DNA of 64,000 bases from positions 1 to 64,000 of the forward strand of contig DFEB01000032.1 in the NCBI GenBank assembly GCA_002368605.1. Direction: 5' to 3'. Shown piece by piece: positions 1 to 8,526 of the stretch. Position 1 is the stretch's first letter, and every line of letters begins with the position of its first letter. Origin of the DNA: Treponema sp. UBA3813 (GTDB taxonomy: Bacteria; Spirochaetota; Spirochaetia; Treponematales; Treponemataceae). Both the position numbers and the translations under genes were made by a program. The notes beneath the pieces were generated by a model. That model made no database searches and was not told the origin of the DNA. It saw only the letters and a list, made by a program, of their open reading frames with translations.

Positions 1-51
1 TCGACAAGTTCAAAACTCGCCATTCGACGGCTTTTTAGACATAGAATGGAA

Positions 52-242
52 AAATGCCGAGTTTCGCATTTGCTGAACAGTGCAAAAACAAGCGTAGGCG
101 GGGTTATGGCACGAATCCACTTTGTGCGAGCGAGCGAAGCGAGTCTAATTTCCAATTTCGCACAACCGTGGATTCCAGTGCCATGTTCCCGCCGAGAGCT
201 TGTTTTTGTGATTATCCAATAATTTGCAAAACTCGACATTTG
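52..242. repeat. long imperfect palindrome (possible dispersed repeat), no gene
   Basis: This stretch is a near-complete inverted repeat. Bases 97-120 (GGCGGG, GGCAC, GAATCCAC) pair with 168-193 (GTGGATTC, GTGCC, CCCGCC). The outer arms also match: 52-92 (AAATGCCGAGTTT...CAAAAACAAGC) against 198-242 (GCTTGTTTTTG...AAACTCGACATTT). The centre, near 125-158, carries GCGAGCGAGCGAAGCGAG. Bases 11-30 resemble 226-244 in direct orientation, so the element may be flanked by related sequence. It looks like a dispersed intergenic palindrome or MITE-like element. Copy number cannot be judged here. A 64-codon frame inside it (54-248) is not credible as a gene. The remaining bases up to 324 show nothing else convincing. 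Confidence 0.6.
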
Positions 243-324
243 ACCTAATAAGAATTTTTTGTGTCATTATGACAAAACTTATCAGTCATTCCCATTATTT
301 CACAGAGCAGAATTCTGTTTTCTC

Positions 325-960
325 TTAGTTGTATTCTGGCTGAACTTTCTTTCCGTCGAATACCCAGTCTTTGAATTCAACTGTGAGCGGTTTGTCATTC
401 TTCCAGTATTTCTGCAATGTTGAGCCCGGCTTTGTGTCATCGTCTGTGTGGATGAAGTAGTTGTTTTCAGCAGGGCTGTGGATGATGAAGCGGGCTGTGT
501 AAGTTCCGGCCTGATTCAAGTTGATGTTAGCACCATAGTGAGGGCCGTCAGAAGCGTTCATCTGCATGAAAGTGCCTTTTGTGACGACAGCTTTTGATTT
601 CTGGTCAACGATTTCATATTCAACTGTCAAACCAGGAACGAACTGGTCAACGACGAAGCCCAAGTCGTTTTCCATAGCGGCGATGTCAGCCTCGATGTGC
701 ATTGTGAAATCCGAGCCTTTCTGGATGTTTCCTTCGCCTGACTTCATATCGACAGCCTGGAAGTAAACGCCGTTTACAGCGAGAAAGCCAGCCTGCTGCT
801 CATCGCCGATGTCATGCTCGACGAATCCGCCTGCATCTTCTTCTGCAACTTCATTAGCTGCTGATGAAGCCTTTTTGTCATCTTTCTTTGACCAAGGCCA
901 AGCGAAAACTGTTGTTACTGCGAGTGCAGCGACCATAATAAAAGACAATGTCTTTTTCAT
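325..960 (-). CDS. Tp34/P19-family periplasmic iron-binding protein
   Basis: This 211-residue exported protein resembles the P19/Tp34 family, periplasmic iron- or copper-binding proteins that work with FTR1-type permeases. It has a signal peptide (MKKTLSFIMVAALAVTTVFA, then WPW) with no lipobox cysteine, so it is probably soluble in the periplasm, unlike lipidated Tp34. Family-like features are GFLAVNGVYFQAVDM near residues 56-70, MHIEADI, the GPHYGANI block near 140, and the C-terminal FIHSP and FIHTDD segments. Their His, Met and acidic residues are the likely metal ligands. It lies 36 bases downstream of the FTR1 permease on the same strand, so the two are probably co-transcribed. The family call is firm; the exact metal is inferred. 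Confidence 0.85.
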   Translation of the reverse strand: MKKTLSFIMVAALAVTTVFAWPWSKKDDKKASSAANEVAEEDAGGFVEHDIGDEQQAGFLAVNGVYFQAVDMKSGEGNIQKGSDFTMHIEADIAAMENDLGFVVDQFVPGLTVEYEIVDQKSKAVVTKGTFMQMNASDGPHYGANINLNQAGTYTARFIIHSPAENNYFIHTDDDTKPGSTLQKYWKNDKPLTVEFKDWVFDGKKVQPEYN

Positions 961-996
961 TTTGAACTCCTTACGGTTTATTAAAAAACCACATTT

Positions 997-2523
997 TTAT
1001 TTTGAAGAAGATTTCTCTTCGTTCTTCCTTATTGATAAAACATGACCGAGCACGAGGCTTGATACAATAACGAGAATTGCGATTCCTTGCGCAATGAGGG
1101 ACTGGGCGTAGGGGTAGATTCCCAAAAGTGAAATTGTCGGAACGCCTTCAACCAAATGTGGTTGAATCCATGCCGCATCCACGAATTCACTGATTCCGCC
1201 GCCAACAAAGGCTACGACCATGACGAACATCAAAATCGAAGTCGCCATGAAGAAAGGCTTGAGAGGAAGTTTCTTTCCTGTCAGAATGATTGCCTTGTAA
1301 ACAAAGACCAGTAGAAGAACCGCAATGACCATGCCGAGAATGACTGCCGAAACTGTGCCGCTTGCATCTGAGCCTGAGAACATTGCCTGATAAAAGAGGA
1401 TTACTTCCGCTCCCTCACGGAAAACTGCCAGAAAGCAGGTAAAGGCCAGAGAGAACATGCTGCGCCTGTCCACTGAAGTCTGAATCTTTCCCTTGAGGTA
1501 ATCTGACCATGCTTTTGACGAAGCCTTTGACAGCATCCAGTTTGAAGTGTAAAAGAGAACGGCTACTGCGATAAACATCGTTACGCCCTCAACGACTTCC
1601 TGCCCCTGACCGCTCTCAAAACCGAAGCGGGTAAGGCAAATCAGAATCAGCGCCATGACGATTGAGGCGAGGATACCGATGAAAGAGCCTTTGTAGACCG
1701 CGCCAAGATTGTTCTCGTTGCCGCTTTTTCGCAAGTAGGCGATGATTGCACCCACAATGAGAATTGCCTCAAATCCCTCTCGGAGAAGAATCAAAAGGGA
1801 AGCGACGACCGTAGCCCACCACTGGGCACGCCCCTGCCTTTTCGTTAAATCTACCGCCGTTTTTGAAAGCAAATCCGAGAGTTCATTGATTGAAGCGACT
1901 ACAGCGGGCTTTGACTCCTTGTTCAGAATCATCGTCTTTGTTTTTGTGTACAAATCAACGATTTCTGAATCTCTTGCGTTTCCCAAAGATTTTGCCACAT
2001 TGTCCTGAAAGCTGGATTTTCCGTAGTAGCGGGCGTATGCCTTTCTGAATTTTGGCTCTGCCCTGACAACATGCCCCTCTGCATACATTTCTGCGGCTTC
2101 AGAGAATTCTTTTTGAAGGATTTCTGCTAAGTCTGTCCATGCCATATCCGGTGGGTCGAGTTTTTCTGCGTCTTCAAAAAGCATGGCGATAAGGGTGTCT
2201 GCTTCTTTTCTGACCTCTTCATTGGGCTTCCCTGAACGCATTGCACCCTTAACGCGGCTAAACTGAACCTCTACATTGCCAGCCCTGCTTCCACCGATGC
2301 GGCTCTGGGTGTTCCGCTCAAATCCGTCAACTTCATAGTGGCCGAAATAAGCATCGTTTATCCGCTCATAGCCGCCGTCAGCGTTTCCGCTTGCATAAAG
2401 ACCGTAGGCATCATCAATGATTACCTGCATTTCTGTGGCGACAGCTTTCCATGATTTATCCGCCGACACAGCCGAAAAAATAAAAGCAAAGATTAATAAA
2501 AGAGATAAAATTGACTTACGCAT
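997..2523 (-). CDS. FTR1-family iron permease with long periplasmic domain
   Basis: This 508-residue protein is a high-affinity iron permease of the FTR1/EfeU family. It has an N-terminal signal peptide, then roughly 230 hydrophilic residues predicted to be periplasmic and helical, then a seven-helix-type membrane domain. Both diagnostic R-E-x-x-E motifs are present: REGFE near residue 250 and REGAE near residue 370. A longer frame starts at a TTG five codons upstream, but the ATG at 2523 gives a normal signal peptide (MRKSILSLLLIF). The next gene encodes a Tp34/P19-type protein, the usual partner in spirochetes and Campylobacter. No EfeB-type peroxidase is nearby. Regulation by a metal-responsive repressor is plausible from the palindrome just upstream. 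Confidence 0.9.
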   Translation of the reverse strand: MRKSILSLLLIFAFIFSAVSADKSWKAVATEMQVIIDDAYGLYASGNADGGYERINDAYFGHYEVDGFERNTQSRIGGSRAGNVEVQFSRVKGAMRSGKPNEEVRKEADTLIAMLFEDAEKLDPPDMAWTDLAEILQKEFSEAAEMYAEGHVVRAEPKFRKAYARYYGKSSFQDNVAKSLGNARDSEIVDLYTKTKTMILNKESKPAVVASINELSDLLSKTAVDLTKRQGRAQWWATVVASLLILLREGFEAILIVGAIIAYLRKSGNENNLGAVYKGSFIGILASIVMALILICLTRFGFESGQGQEVVEGVTMFIAVAVLFYTSNWMLSKASSKAWSDYLKGKIQTSVDRRSMFSLAFTCFLAVFREGAEVILFYQAMFSGSDASGTVSAVILGMVIAVLLLVFVYKAIILTGKKLPLKPFFMATSILMFVMVVAFVGGGISEFVDAAWIQPHLVEGVPTISLLGIYPYAQSLIAQGIAILVIVSSLVLGHVLSIRKNEEKSSSK

Positions 2524-2542
2524 GATAGTTTTATGCAATAGA

Positions 2543-2570
2543 AGTTAGCATAAACTAATTATTTTTGCAA
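2543..2570 (-). promoter_or_regulatory. possible operator/promoter of the iron-uptake pair
   Basis: Upstream of the FTR1 start is an imperfect palindrome, AGTTAG-N6-CTAATT (2543-2560), next to TTGCAA (2565-2570), which could serve as a -35 on the minus strand. A dyad between -35 and -10 is where a metal-dependent repressor would bind. The -10 is poor, so this is a suggestion only. Confidence 0.25.
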
Positions 2571-2639
2571 TAGTTTTTTCACATCATTTACATATTATTT
2601 GGATGGTGTTAATATTTAATTATCACAAGGAGGATTGTT

Positions 2640-3773
2640 TTGAGGAGAGTTTGCCTTCTGTTTTGCGTCTTGTGTTCTTTTTTGAGGCTTTTTTCGTCCG
2701 ATAAAAAAAACTTGCCTCAAAAAGATGCCTTTTCAAAAATACAAAGCATTGAAAACTGCAAGCAGGAATTGCTTCTTTTGCAGGCTGAGTTAAATTCTTC
2801 TTTTGCTGAAAAAAATTCGCTCAAAGATAAAATACGTCTTTCCCTGACAGAACTTGAATCAGATTCTTTCATCGCAGACTCAAATGACCCTGATTTTGAT
2901 TTTTCTCTTTCTGAATCTGGAGATTCATTTACTTTTGCTTTTTTTCTTGGCGAAAAAATTGTATACAGTGGAAAAGGTTCTGTTCCTTCGGTACAAGGGA
3001 AAATGTGCGATCGGGCGGAATTTATATATTCAATAACGGCCGATAAAGAAAAAGAATCCGTATATTATCTTACCCCAGGCGCAATAAAATTGCTCAATGA
3101 AGATGGAAAAATCATCTATCAAAAAGAGATAAAAGGAAGGTTGGTGTCATATCACTATATCCCTGCGACTTTCTTTTCATGGAATGATGAAAAAACCGTA
3201 ATAAATTCATCTGGAATCTCCTTGCCTAAGGAAAAAACTTTTTTTCGTGGCATGGATGTCATGCTGCCGTATACAATCTCTGCTGAGAACGGAGAATTTC
3301 ATAGCAGTGGTTTTGACTTAACATTAGACCTTCATTTTCGTCCTTATGTTTTTCTAGGTGGAACGATTGGCTTTTCTGCTGATGACTCTTCTGTCGTGCG
3401 GTTTTTATTAGAGGTCCTAAGCGGAATAACAAGTAATGCCGAAAGCTCTAAAAATAATAAGGAGAAATCTGAGTCAGGAAAAACTTATGGAACTGCAACA
3501 ATTCGCGCAGGGGCTTATTTCCCGCTAACACCTTCTTTTGAAAGCTATCTTCCTGCAATGACGTTTCAGACTTTTGTTGAGGGCGGATTTGTAAACAGCA
3601 GAGCTGCCTATGGCTATGGAATAACTGCGGCCATACACGGAAATCCCCATAAGCATGCTGGTGGAGGTGCAGGTCTTTTTGCATCTTATTCACATTTCAA
3701 CACTAGCGGTAAAGAAAGTATCCATAAAGGTTCGTTTGGCTTGTATGTCAAAGTAGATAATTATTATAAGTAA
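2640..3773 (+). CDS. exported protein of unknown function
   Basis: This 377-residue protein has no family I recognise. It starts at TTG, supported by a strong Shine-Dalgarno (AAGGAGG, 2627-2633) six bases upstream. The N-terminus is a signal peptide (VCLLFCVLCSFLRLFSS). Residues 30-75 are probably helical or coiled coil (leucine, glutamate and lysine rich). The C-terminal half, from about residue 200, has alternating hydrophobic segments and glycine/aromatic-rich stretches (RPYVFLGGTIGFSAD, TATIRAGAYFPL, GLYVKVDNYYK) and ends in an aromatic-lysine tail. That pattern suggests an outer-membrane beta-barrel or beta-rich surface protein. It is transcribed divergently from the iron permease and stands alone. 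Confidence 0.6.
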   Translation: MRRVCLLFCVLCSFLRLFSSDKKNLPQKDAFSKIQSIENCKQELLLLQAELNSSFAEKNSLKDKIRLSLTELESDSFIADSNDPDFDFSLSESGDSFTFAFFLGEKIVYSGKGSVPSVQGKMCDRAEFIYSITADKEKESVYYLTPGAIKLLNEDGKIIYQKEIKGRLVSYHYIPATFFSWNDEKTVINSSGISLPKEKTFFRGMDVMLPYTISAENGEFHSSGFDLTLDLHFRPYVFLGGTIGFSADDSSVVRFLLEVLSGITSNAESSKNNKEKSESGKTYGTATIRAGAYFPLTPSFESYLPAMTFQTFVEGGFVNSRAAYGYGITAAIHGNPHKHAGGGAGLFASYSHFNTSGKESIHKGSFGLYVKVDNYYK

Positions 3774-3820
3774 AATCAGCAGAAAACTTTCACTACTTGA
3801 TTCTGTCGACTAGAAAGAAC

Positions 3821-3849
3821 TTGCGGACATTTTTTTTCCTTTGTATAAT
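3821..3849 (+). promoter_or_regulatory. sigma-70-type promoter of the TrpB2-like gene
   Basis: TTGCGG (3821-3826), a 17-base spacer and a perfect TATAAT (3844-3849) lie about 40 bases before the ATG at 3891. The spacing and sequence are close to consensus. Confidence 0.7.
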
Positions 3850-3890
3850 AGGTGTTACTATTTATAAAAACATCACTGTAGGAGTAGGAA

Positions 3891-5258
3891 ATGTCTGAAA
3901 AAATCCCGTACAAAATTTATCTCTCTGAATCAGAACTTCCCAAAGAATGGTACAATGTCCGTGCCGATATGAAAAATAAACCAGCTCCCCTTTTAAATCC
4001 GGCGACGAAAAAGCCTTGTACTGCCGAGGAGCTTTCCCATGTCTTCTGCGACGAGCTTGTAAAACAGGAACTGGACGACACCAACGCCTATATTCCAATT
4101 CCAAACGCAATCCGTGAATTCTACAAAATGTATCGTCCGGCTCCTCTTGTCCGGGCTTACTGTCTTGAAAAAAAACTCGGCACTCCGGCAAAAATCTATT
4201 ATAAATTTGAAGGCAACAACACCAGCGGAAGCCACAAGCTCAATTCCGCAATCGCCCAGGCTTATTATGCAAAAGAGCAGGGGCTTAAAGGCGTAACAAC
4301 TGAGACAGGCGCCGGTCAGTGGGGAACAGCTCTTTCAATGGCCTGCTCTTACTTCGACCTGGACTGTCAGGTTTACATGGTAAAAGTCTCTTATGAGCAA
4401 AAGCCTTTCCGCCGGGAAGTAATCCGCACTTACGGAGCAAAAATCACTCCTTCGCCAAGCGACACCACCGAAGTAGGCCGCAAAATCCTTGCGGAATTCC
4501 CCGGAACCGGCGGCAGCTTGGGCTGTGCTATTTCAGAGGCGGTTGAGGCTGCCACAAAACAGGAAGGCTACCGTTATGTTCTCGGCAGCGTCCTCAATCA
4601 GGTTTTGCTTCATCAGACTGTTATCGGCCTTGAGACAATGACCGCAATGGACAAGTACGGAATCAAACCTGATGTAATCATCGGCTGTGCTGGCGGCGGC
4701 TCAAACTTGGGCGGCCTCATTTCTCCTTTCATGGGGCGAAAACTCCGTGGCGAGGCTGATTATCACTTTATCGCAGTAGAGCCTGCAAGCTGTCCGTCGC
4801 TCACTCGCGGTAAATATGTCTACGATTTCTGCGATACGGGCCATGTCTGTCCGCTTGCAAAAATGTACACTCTTGGCTCTGAGTTCATGCCGTCTCCAAA
4901 CCACGCAGGCGGCTTGCGCTATCACGGAATGAGCTCAGTTCTCTCTCAGCTTTATGATGACGGTCTTCTGGAAGCCCGCTCTGTGGAACAGACCAGTGTA
5001 TTTAAGGCTGCACAGGAGTTTGCCCGCGTTGAGGGAATTTTACCGGCACCTGAATCAAGCCACGCAATCAAAGTTGCCATAGACGAGGCTCTCAAATGCA
5101 AGGAGACAGGCGAGGAAAAGACAATTCTCTTCGGCCTTACGGGAACCGGCTACTTTGACATGTACGCTTACAAGGCTTTCAACGACGGAACTATGAGCGA
5201 CTATATTCCCACCGACGATGAGATTGCCGCTTCACTTGCCAAAACACCGAAAATTTAA
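3891..5258 (+). CDS. TrpB2-type tryptophan synthase beta-like PLP enzyme
   Basis: This 455-residue PLP enzyme is of the TrpB2 class, which is longer than canonical TrpB (about 400). TrpB catalyses condensation of indole and serine to tryptophan. TrpB2 forms often act without TrpA, as indole scavengers or serine deaminases. The PLP lysine lies in GSHKLNSA (Lys near residue 116). The TETGAGQWGTALSMA block and the glycine-rich GCAGGGSNLGG phosphate-binding loop are intact. No trpA or other tryptophan-pathway gene is nearby, which supports a salvage role. Its 3' end overlaps the convergent AI-2E-family gene by four bases. The fold call is firm; the physiological substrate is inferred. Confidence 0.9.
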   Translation: MSEKIPYKIYLSESELPKEWYNVRADMKNKPAPLLNPATKKPCTAEELSHVFCDELVKQELDDTNAYIPIPNAIREFYKMYRPAPLVRAYCLEKKLGTPAKIYYKFEGNNTSGSHKLNSAIAQAYYAKEQGLKGVTTETGAGQWGTALSMACSYFDLDCQVYMVKVSYEQKPFRREVIRTYGAKITPSPSDTTEVGRKILAEFPGTGGSLGCAISEAVEAATKQEGYRYVLGSVLNQVLLHQTVIGLETMTAMDKYGIKPDVIIGCAGGGSNLGGLISPFMGRKLRGEADYHFIAVEPASCPSLTRGKYVYDFCDTGHVCPLAKMYTLGSEFMPSPNHAGGLRYHGMSSVLSQLYDDGLLEARSVEQTSVFKAAQEFARVEGILPAPESSHAIKVAIDEALKCKETGEEKTILFGLTGTGYFDMYAYKAFNDGTMSDYIPTDDEIAASLAKTPKI

Positions 5259-6343
5259 ATTGATTTTCCACTTCCTAGCAGGATTCCAATCGGGCGCAAA
5301 TAAGAGATGTTTTCACAGAAAATCTTGATGATGACCATGAGCGGAACTGCTAGGATAAGTCCTAAAAATCCCCAAAGCCAGCCCCAAAGAGACAGGCTCA
5401 CGAGAATTACAAAAGGCGAGATTCCTAAATTTTCGCCCTCAATTCTCGGCTCAATTACATTTCCAAGTAAAAGATTTATGACTAGAACAGAAATTGCAAT
5501 GAAAATCACAGGGAATGGTGAAGGGTAGCATTGCAAAAATGCAAAAACAGTGGTGGCAGCCCATGAAATTATAGAACCAAATGTCGGGACGAAATTCAAT
5601 ACAAAAGCAAGAAATCCCCATACAAGTGGGAAGTCAAGGCCTGCGATAAGGCATGACAAGAAAACAAACAAACCTGTTGCCAGTGAAATGAAAAATTTAA
5701 TTGATATATAATGAGTTGTATCGGTGGCGATTCTATTCATGATGTCATGAATTTTCGTGCTGTTCTCGTTGGAAAAGGCTGTGGAAATTTTTTTCTTTAT
5801 GAATTTCATTTCAATTAAAAGAAAAATAGACAGCAAGAGAATCAAAAAAGTGCTTTTTAAGAACGAGACGAGAAATGTTGTAAAGTTTACTGCAAAATTC
5901 CTGAGAATTGGGAGTACATTGAGTTGTTGGCTTAAATTTTCAAGCAAAGACTGATCTTTATTAAAATCAAAGAAGAAGTTTAAAAGATTTGAATCAGAAT
6001 TCGCAGAAAAACTCTCTTGAAGAGTGCGATAAATAGTCTGAAATCTCTCTTCGTATTTCGGGTAAGACTCAACAATTGAAATGATGCTTGAACTGAGGAT
6101 ATTAAAGATTCCAGAGAAGATTATAAGAAAGACAACATAAACAATAACAATTCCCAAAAGCCAGGGAATCTTAAATTTTTTATTGACCCTTTTGACGAAA
6201 GGGTAGAATACCGAAGCGAGCAGAATGGCAAGCACAACAGGCTTAAAGAAAGATTCCAGCACCTTGAGCATCGTCCCCGCTAGGATAACGCTTATAAAGA
6301 TGAGAAAATAGAAAATTCCTCTAAGAAACCTGTTGTTTTCCAT
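5255..6343 (-). CDS. AI-2E-family membrane permease
   Basis: This 362-residue integral membrane protein belongs to the AI-2E/PerM/TqsA family of presumed exporters. It has about seven or eight membrane segments. Two hydrophobic segments lie at residues 8-60, a soluble region at 75-140, and a membrane-rich C-terminal half follows, with family-like stretches GFLAFVLNFVPTFGSIIS and NLLLGNVIEPRI (where the family has a conserved N-x-x-x-P-x-x-x-G-x-x-x-G core). Substrates range from autoinducer-2 to ions in different members and cannot be assigned here. It starts three bases after the serS stop and is probably the last gene of the serS transcription unit. It is convergent with the TrpB2-like gene. 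Confidence 0.85.
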   Translation of the reverse strand: MENNRFLRGIFYFLIFISVILAGTMLKVLESFFKPVVLAILLASVFYPFVKRVNKKFKIPWLLGIVIVYVVFLIIFSGIFNILSSSIISIVESYPKYEERFQTIYRTLQESFSANSDSNLLNFFFDFNKDQSLLENLSQQLNVLPILRNFAVNFTTFLVSFLKSTFLILLLSIFLLIEMKFIKKKISTAFSNENSTKIHDIMNRIATDTTHYISIKFFISLATGLFVFLSCLIAGLDFPLVWGFLAFVLNFVPTFGSIISWAATTVFAFLQCYPSPFPVIFIAISVLVINLLLGNVIEPRIEGENLGISPFVILVSLSLWGWLWGFLGLILAVPLMVIIKIFCENISYLRPIGILLGSGKSI

Positions 6344-6346
6344 TCC

Positions 6347-7675
6347 TTATTTCTTTGCCGGGTGATAAACCGGGTCTTTTTTCTGCTCTTTGGGAAGGAT
6401 TTTGTCAAATCCGCAGTAAGGAACCAAAACTTCTGGAATTGAGACCGAGCCGTCAGCGTTCTGATAGTTTTCAAGGATTGCGAGCATTGCCCGGCCCACG
6501 GCGATTGCAGTTCCGTTCAGCATGTGAACATACTTGTTCTTTCCGTCATCATCGTGATATTTGACATTCAGGCGGCGTGCCTGATAATCGGTACAGTTTG
6601 AAGTTGATGTGACTTCGCCGTAGTCGCCTTCTGGGTGAGCCTCGTTTGCCCGGCCCGGCATCCATGCTTCCAAGTCCCATTTGCGGTAAGCGGGAGCGCC
6701 CAAGTCGCCAGTACAGGTGTCAACAACATGGAAGGGAAGACCAAGCCCTGTGAAGATTTCTTCCTCAATAAGCCTGAGTTTTTCATGGATTTTGTCGCTG
6801 TCTTCAGGCAGAGAGTAAACGAACATCTCAACCTTGTCGAACTGATGGACGCGGTAAAGTCCCTTTGAGAACTGACCGGCTCCACCTGCCTCCCGTCGGA
6901 AACAGTGAGAAAGACCGCAGTAGAAGAGTGGAAGGGCTGATTTGTCAAGGATTTCTCCTGAATGGAAGCCACCGAGGGTGATTTCTGCAGTTGCGACCAG
7001 ACAGGTTCCTTCTTCTTCGATACAGTAAACGTTAGATTCGTTTCCGCGGGGATTAAAGCCGATGCCCTGCAAGATTTCTTGCTTTGCCACATCCGGTGTG
7101 ATAAAGTGTGTGAATCCGTGTTTTCGAAGAATGTTGAGGGCATACATAATCAAAGCCTGCTCAAGGAAGACGGCCTCGTTTTTAAGATAGTAGAATTTCG
7201 GACCAGAAACTTTTGTTCCCCGCTCAAAGTCGATGATGTCCAAATCTTCGCCCAGCTGAACATGGTCTTTTGGCTGGAAGTCGAATTTTCGCGGAGTTCC
7301 GACCTTTTTGACCTCAAGATTTTCTGTGTCCAGCTTTCCGATTGGTGTGTCAGGGTGGTGCATGTTCGGAATCTGGCGACCAGCCTCATCAAGTTTTGCC
7401 TCAACTTCGGCAAGCTCTTTTTCGGCAGCGGCAACATCGTCTTTGATTTTCTTTCCTTCCTCGATATATTTTGCCCGCGTCTCTGCGTCCAGCTTCTGCT
7501 TCATTGAGGCAGCGTTTTCGTTTCGCTTCTGCTGCAAGCCCTGTAATTTTGTGGTAAGGGCAGTGCGCTCGTCAAAGAGTTTCACAACCAAATCTGCATC
7601 AGCGACCATATTTCGGTCAGAGATATTCTTTTTTACTTCGTCAAGATGTTCTTTAATGAATCGATAATCAAGCAT
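6347..7675 (-). CDS. serS: serine--tRNA ligase
   Basis: This cytoplasmic 442-residue class II aminoacyl-tRNA synthetase charges tRNA-Ser. An N-terminal antiparallel coiled coil (residues about 25-110) is the tRNA-binding arm. The catalytic core has motif 2 in the segment CFRREAGGAGQ and motif 3 in NGTAIAVGRAMLAILENYQ, followed by the conserved ending VPYCGFDKI. The length fits the family (about 425). A GC-rich hairpin (CCGCG, loop CGTGT, CGCGG; 7697-7711) lies in the 71-base gap before it and could influence expression. The AI-2E permease follows directly. Confidence 0.97.
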   Translation of the reverse strand: MLDYRFIKEHLDEVKKNISDRNMVADADLVVKLFDERTALTTKLQGLQQKRNENAASMKQKLDAETRAKYIEEGKKIKDDVAAAEKELAEVEAKLDEAGRQIPNMHHPDTPIGKLDTENLEVKKVGTPRKFDFQPKDHVQLGEDLDIIDFERGTKVSGPKFYYLKNEAVFLEQALIMYALNILRKHGFTHFITPDVAKQEILQGIGFNPRGNESNVYCIEEEGTCLVATAEITLGGFHSGEILDKSALPLFYCGLSHCFRREAGGAGQFSKGLYRVHQFDKVEMFVYSLPEDSDKIHEKLRLIEEEIFTGLGLPFHVVDTCTGDLGAPAYRKWDLEAWMPGRANEAHPEGDYGEVTSTSNCTDYQARRLNVKYHDDDGKNKYVHMLNGTAIAVGRAMLAILENYQNADGSVSIPEVLVPYCGFDKILPKEQKKDPVYHPAKK

Positions 7676-7746
7676 TTATGTTTCCTTTTTTTGTATCCGC
7701 GCGTGTCGCGGCTGATTTTCCTTTATATTCTATTATTTTTCTCTTT

Positions 7747-8481
7747 TTATCTCAACTGATAAACCGCATCCACGGAAATCGTAATCGTTGATGAGCCGCC
7801 AGAAACCGGAGTTGAGACCGCTTCTTCTGCAATCATGTCGGCTGTTCCCATGTACGCATTTTTCATCAGCATTGCCCTGGGGAAAGCCTGACTTGAATGT
7901 TCAGAAATCGAAAGCACTTTGCCCAATTTTGCTCCGCTTGCCCCTGCCAGAAGCTTTGCCGCTTCCTGAGCCTGCTGAATCGCAAGGCTTCGGGCCTGTT
8001 TTTTTGCGATTTCAGTGTCTGAAACTCCATAATTGAGGGAAGAAAGCTGGTTGGCTCCGCTTTTGAGGGCTAAATCAATGACATCGCTTGCCATAGAGAT
8101 TTTTTTGACGAGAATCTTAATCTGATTCGTTACCCGGTAATCATCTGGAATTTGCCGGCCACTTTTGTTGTCGTAGTGGCTTTCCTGATAGACTGAATAA
8201 TTCTGTGTCGAAATACAGTCCTTGTTGATTCCCGCGTTGACGATTGCTTCCTGCACGGCGGTCATTTTCTTGGCGTTTTCCTGGGAAGTTTCGGCTACAT
8301 CCTTTCCCCGCGTTACCACAGAAAGGATAATGGTTGCGTTGTCCGCCTCAAGTGTGACGCTTCCTGTTCCAGAAACGCTGACCGTGCGCTTTGAATAAGA
8401 ATCCTGCTGAATTGAGCAAGAAGATAAGAAAAAAACTCCCGCAATAAGCAGAATCGGGAGTGGTGAAAGAATCTTTTTCAT
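7747..8481 (-). CDS. SIMPL-domain (DUF541) lipoprotein
   Basis: This 244-residue protein is a predicted lipoprotein: the signal peptide LPILLIAGVFFLSSC ends in a lipobox cysteine near residue 22. The rest is a SIMPL/DUF541 domain, as in YggE/BP26-type periplasmic proteins that are linked to oxidative stress or oligomeric channel structures without a defined reaction. Typical features are the opening VSVSGTGSVTLEADNATIILSV, the middle DYRVTNQIKILVKKI, and the helix KKQARSLAIQQAQEAAKLLA. The context (smc, a large lipoprotein, serS) gives no functional clue. Confidence 0.85.
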   Translation of the reverse strand: MKKILSPLPILLIAGVFFLSSCSIQQDSYSKRTVSVSGTGSVTLEADNATIILSVVTRGKDVAETSQENAKKMTAVQEAIVNAGINKDCISTQNYSVYQESHYDNKSGRQIPDDYRVTNQIKILVKKISMASDVIDLALKSGANQLSSLNYGVSDTEIAKKQARSLAIQQAQEAAKLLAGASGAKLGKVLSISEHSSQAFPRAMLMKNAYMGTADMIAEEAVSTPVSGGSSTITISVDAVYQLR

Positions 8482-8526
8482 ATAAAAACCTCTTTTAATT
8501 ATGAATTATACATTTGGCATCATGAC

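Noticed and set aside
54..248. 64-codon open frame
   Set aside because: It lies entirely inside the palindromic element and has no protein-like composition or ribosome-binding site.
3891..5258. Canonical tryptophan operon
   Set aside because: Only a TrpB2-type enzyme is present, without trpA or other pathway genes.
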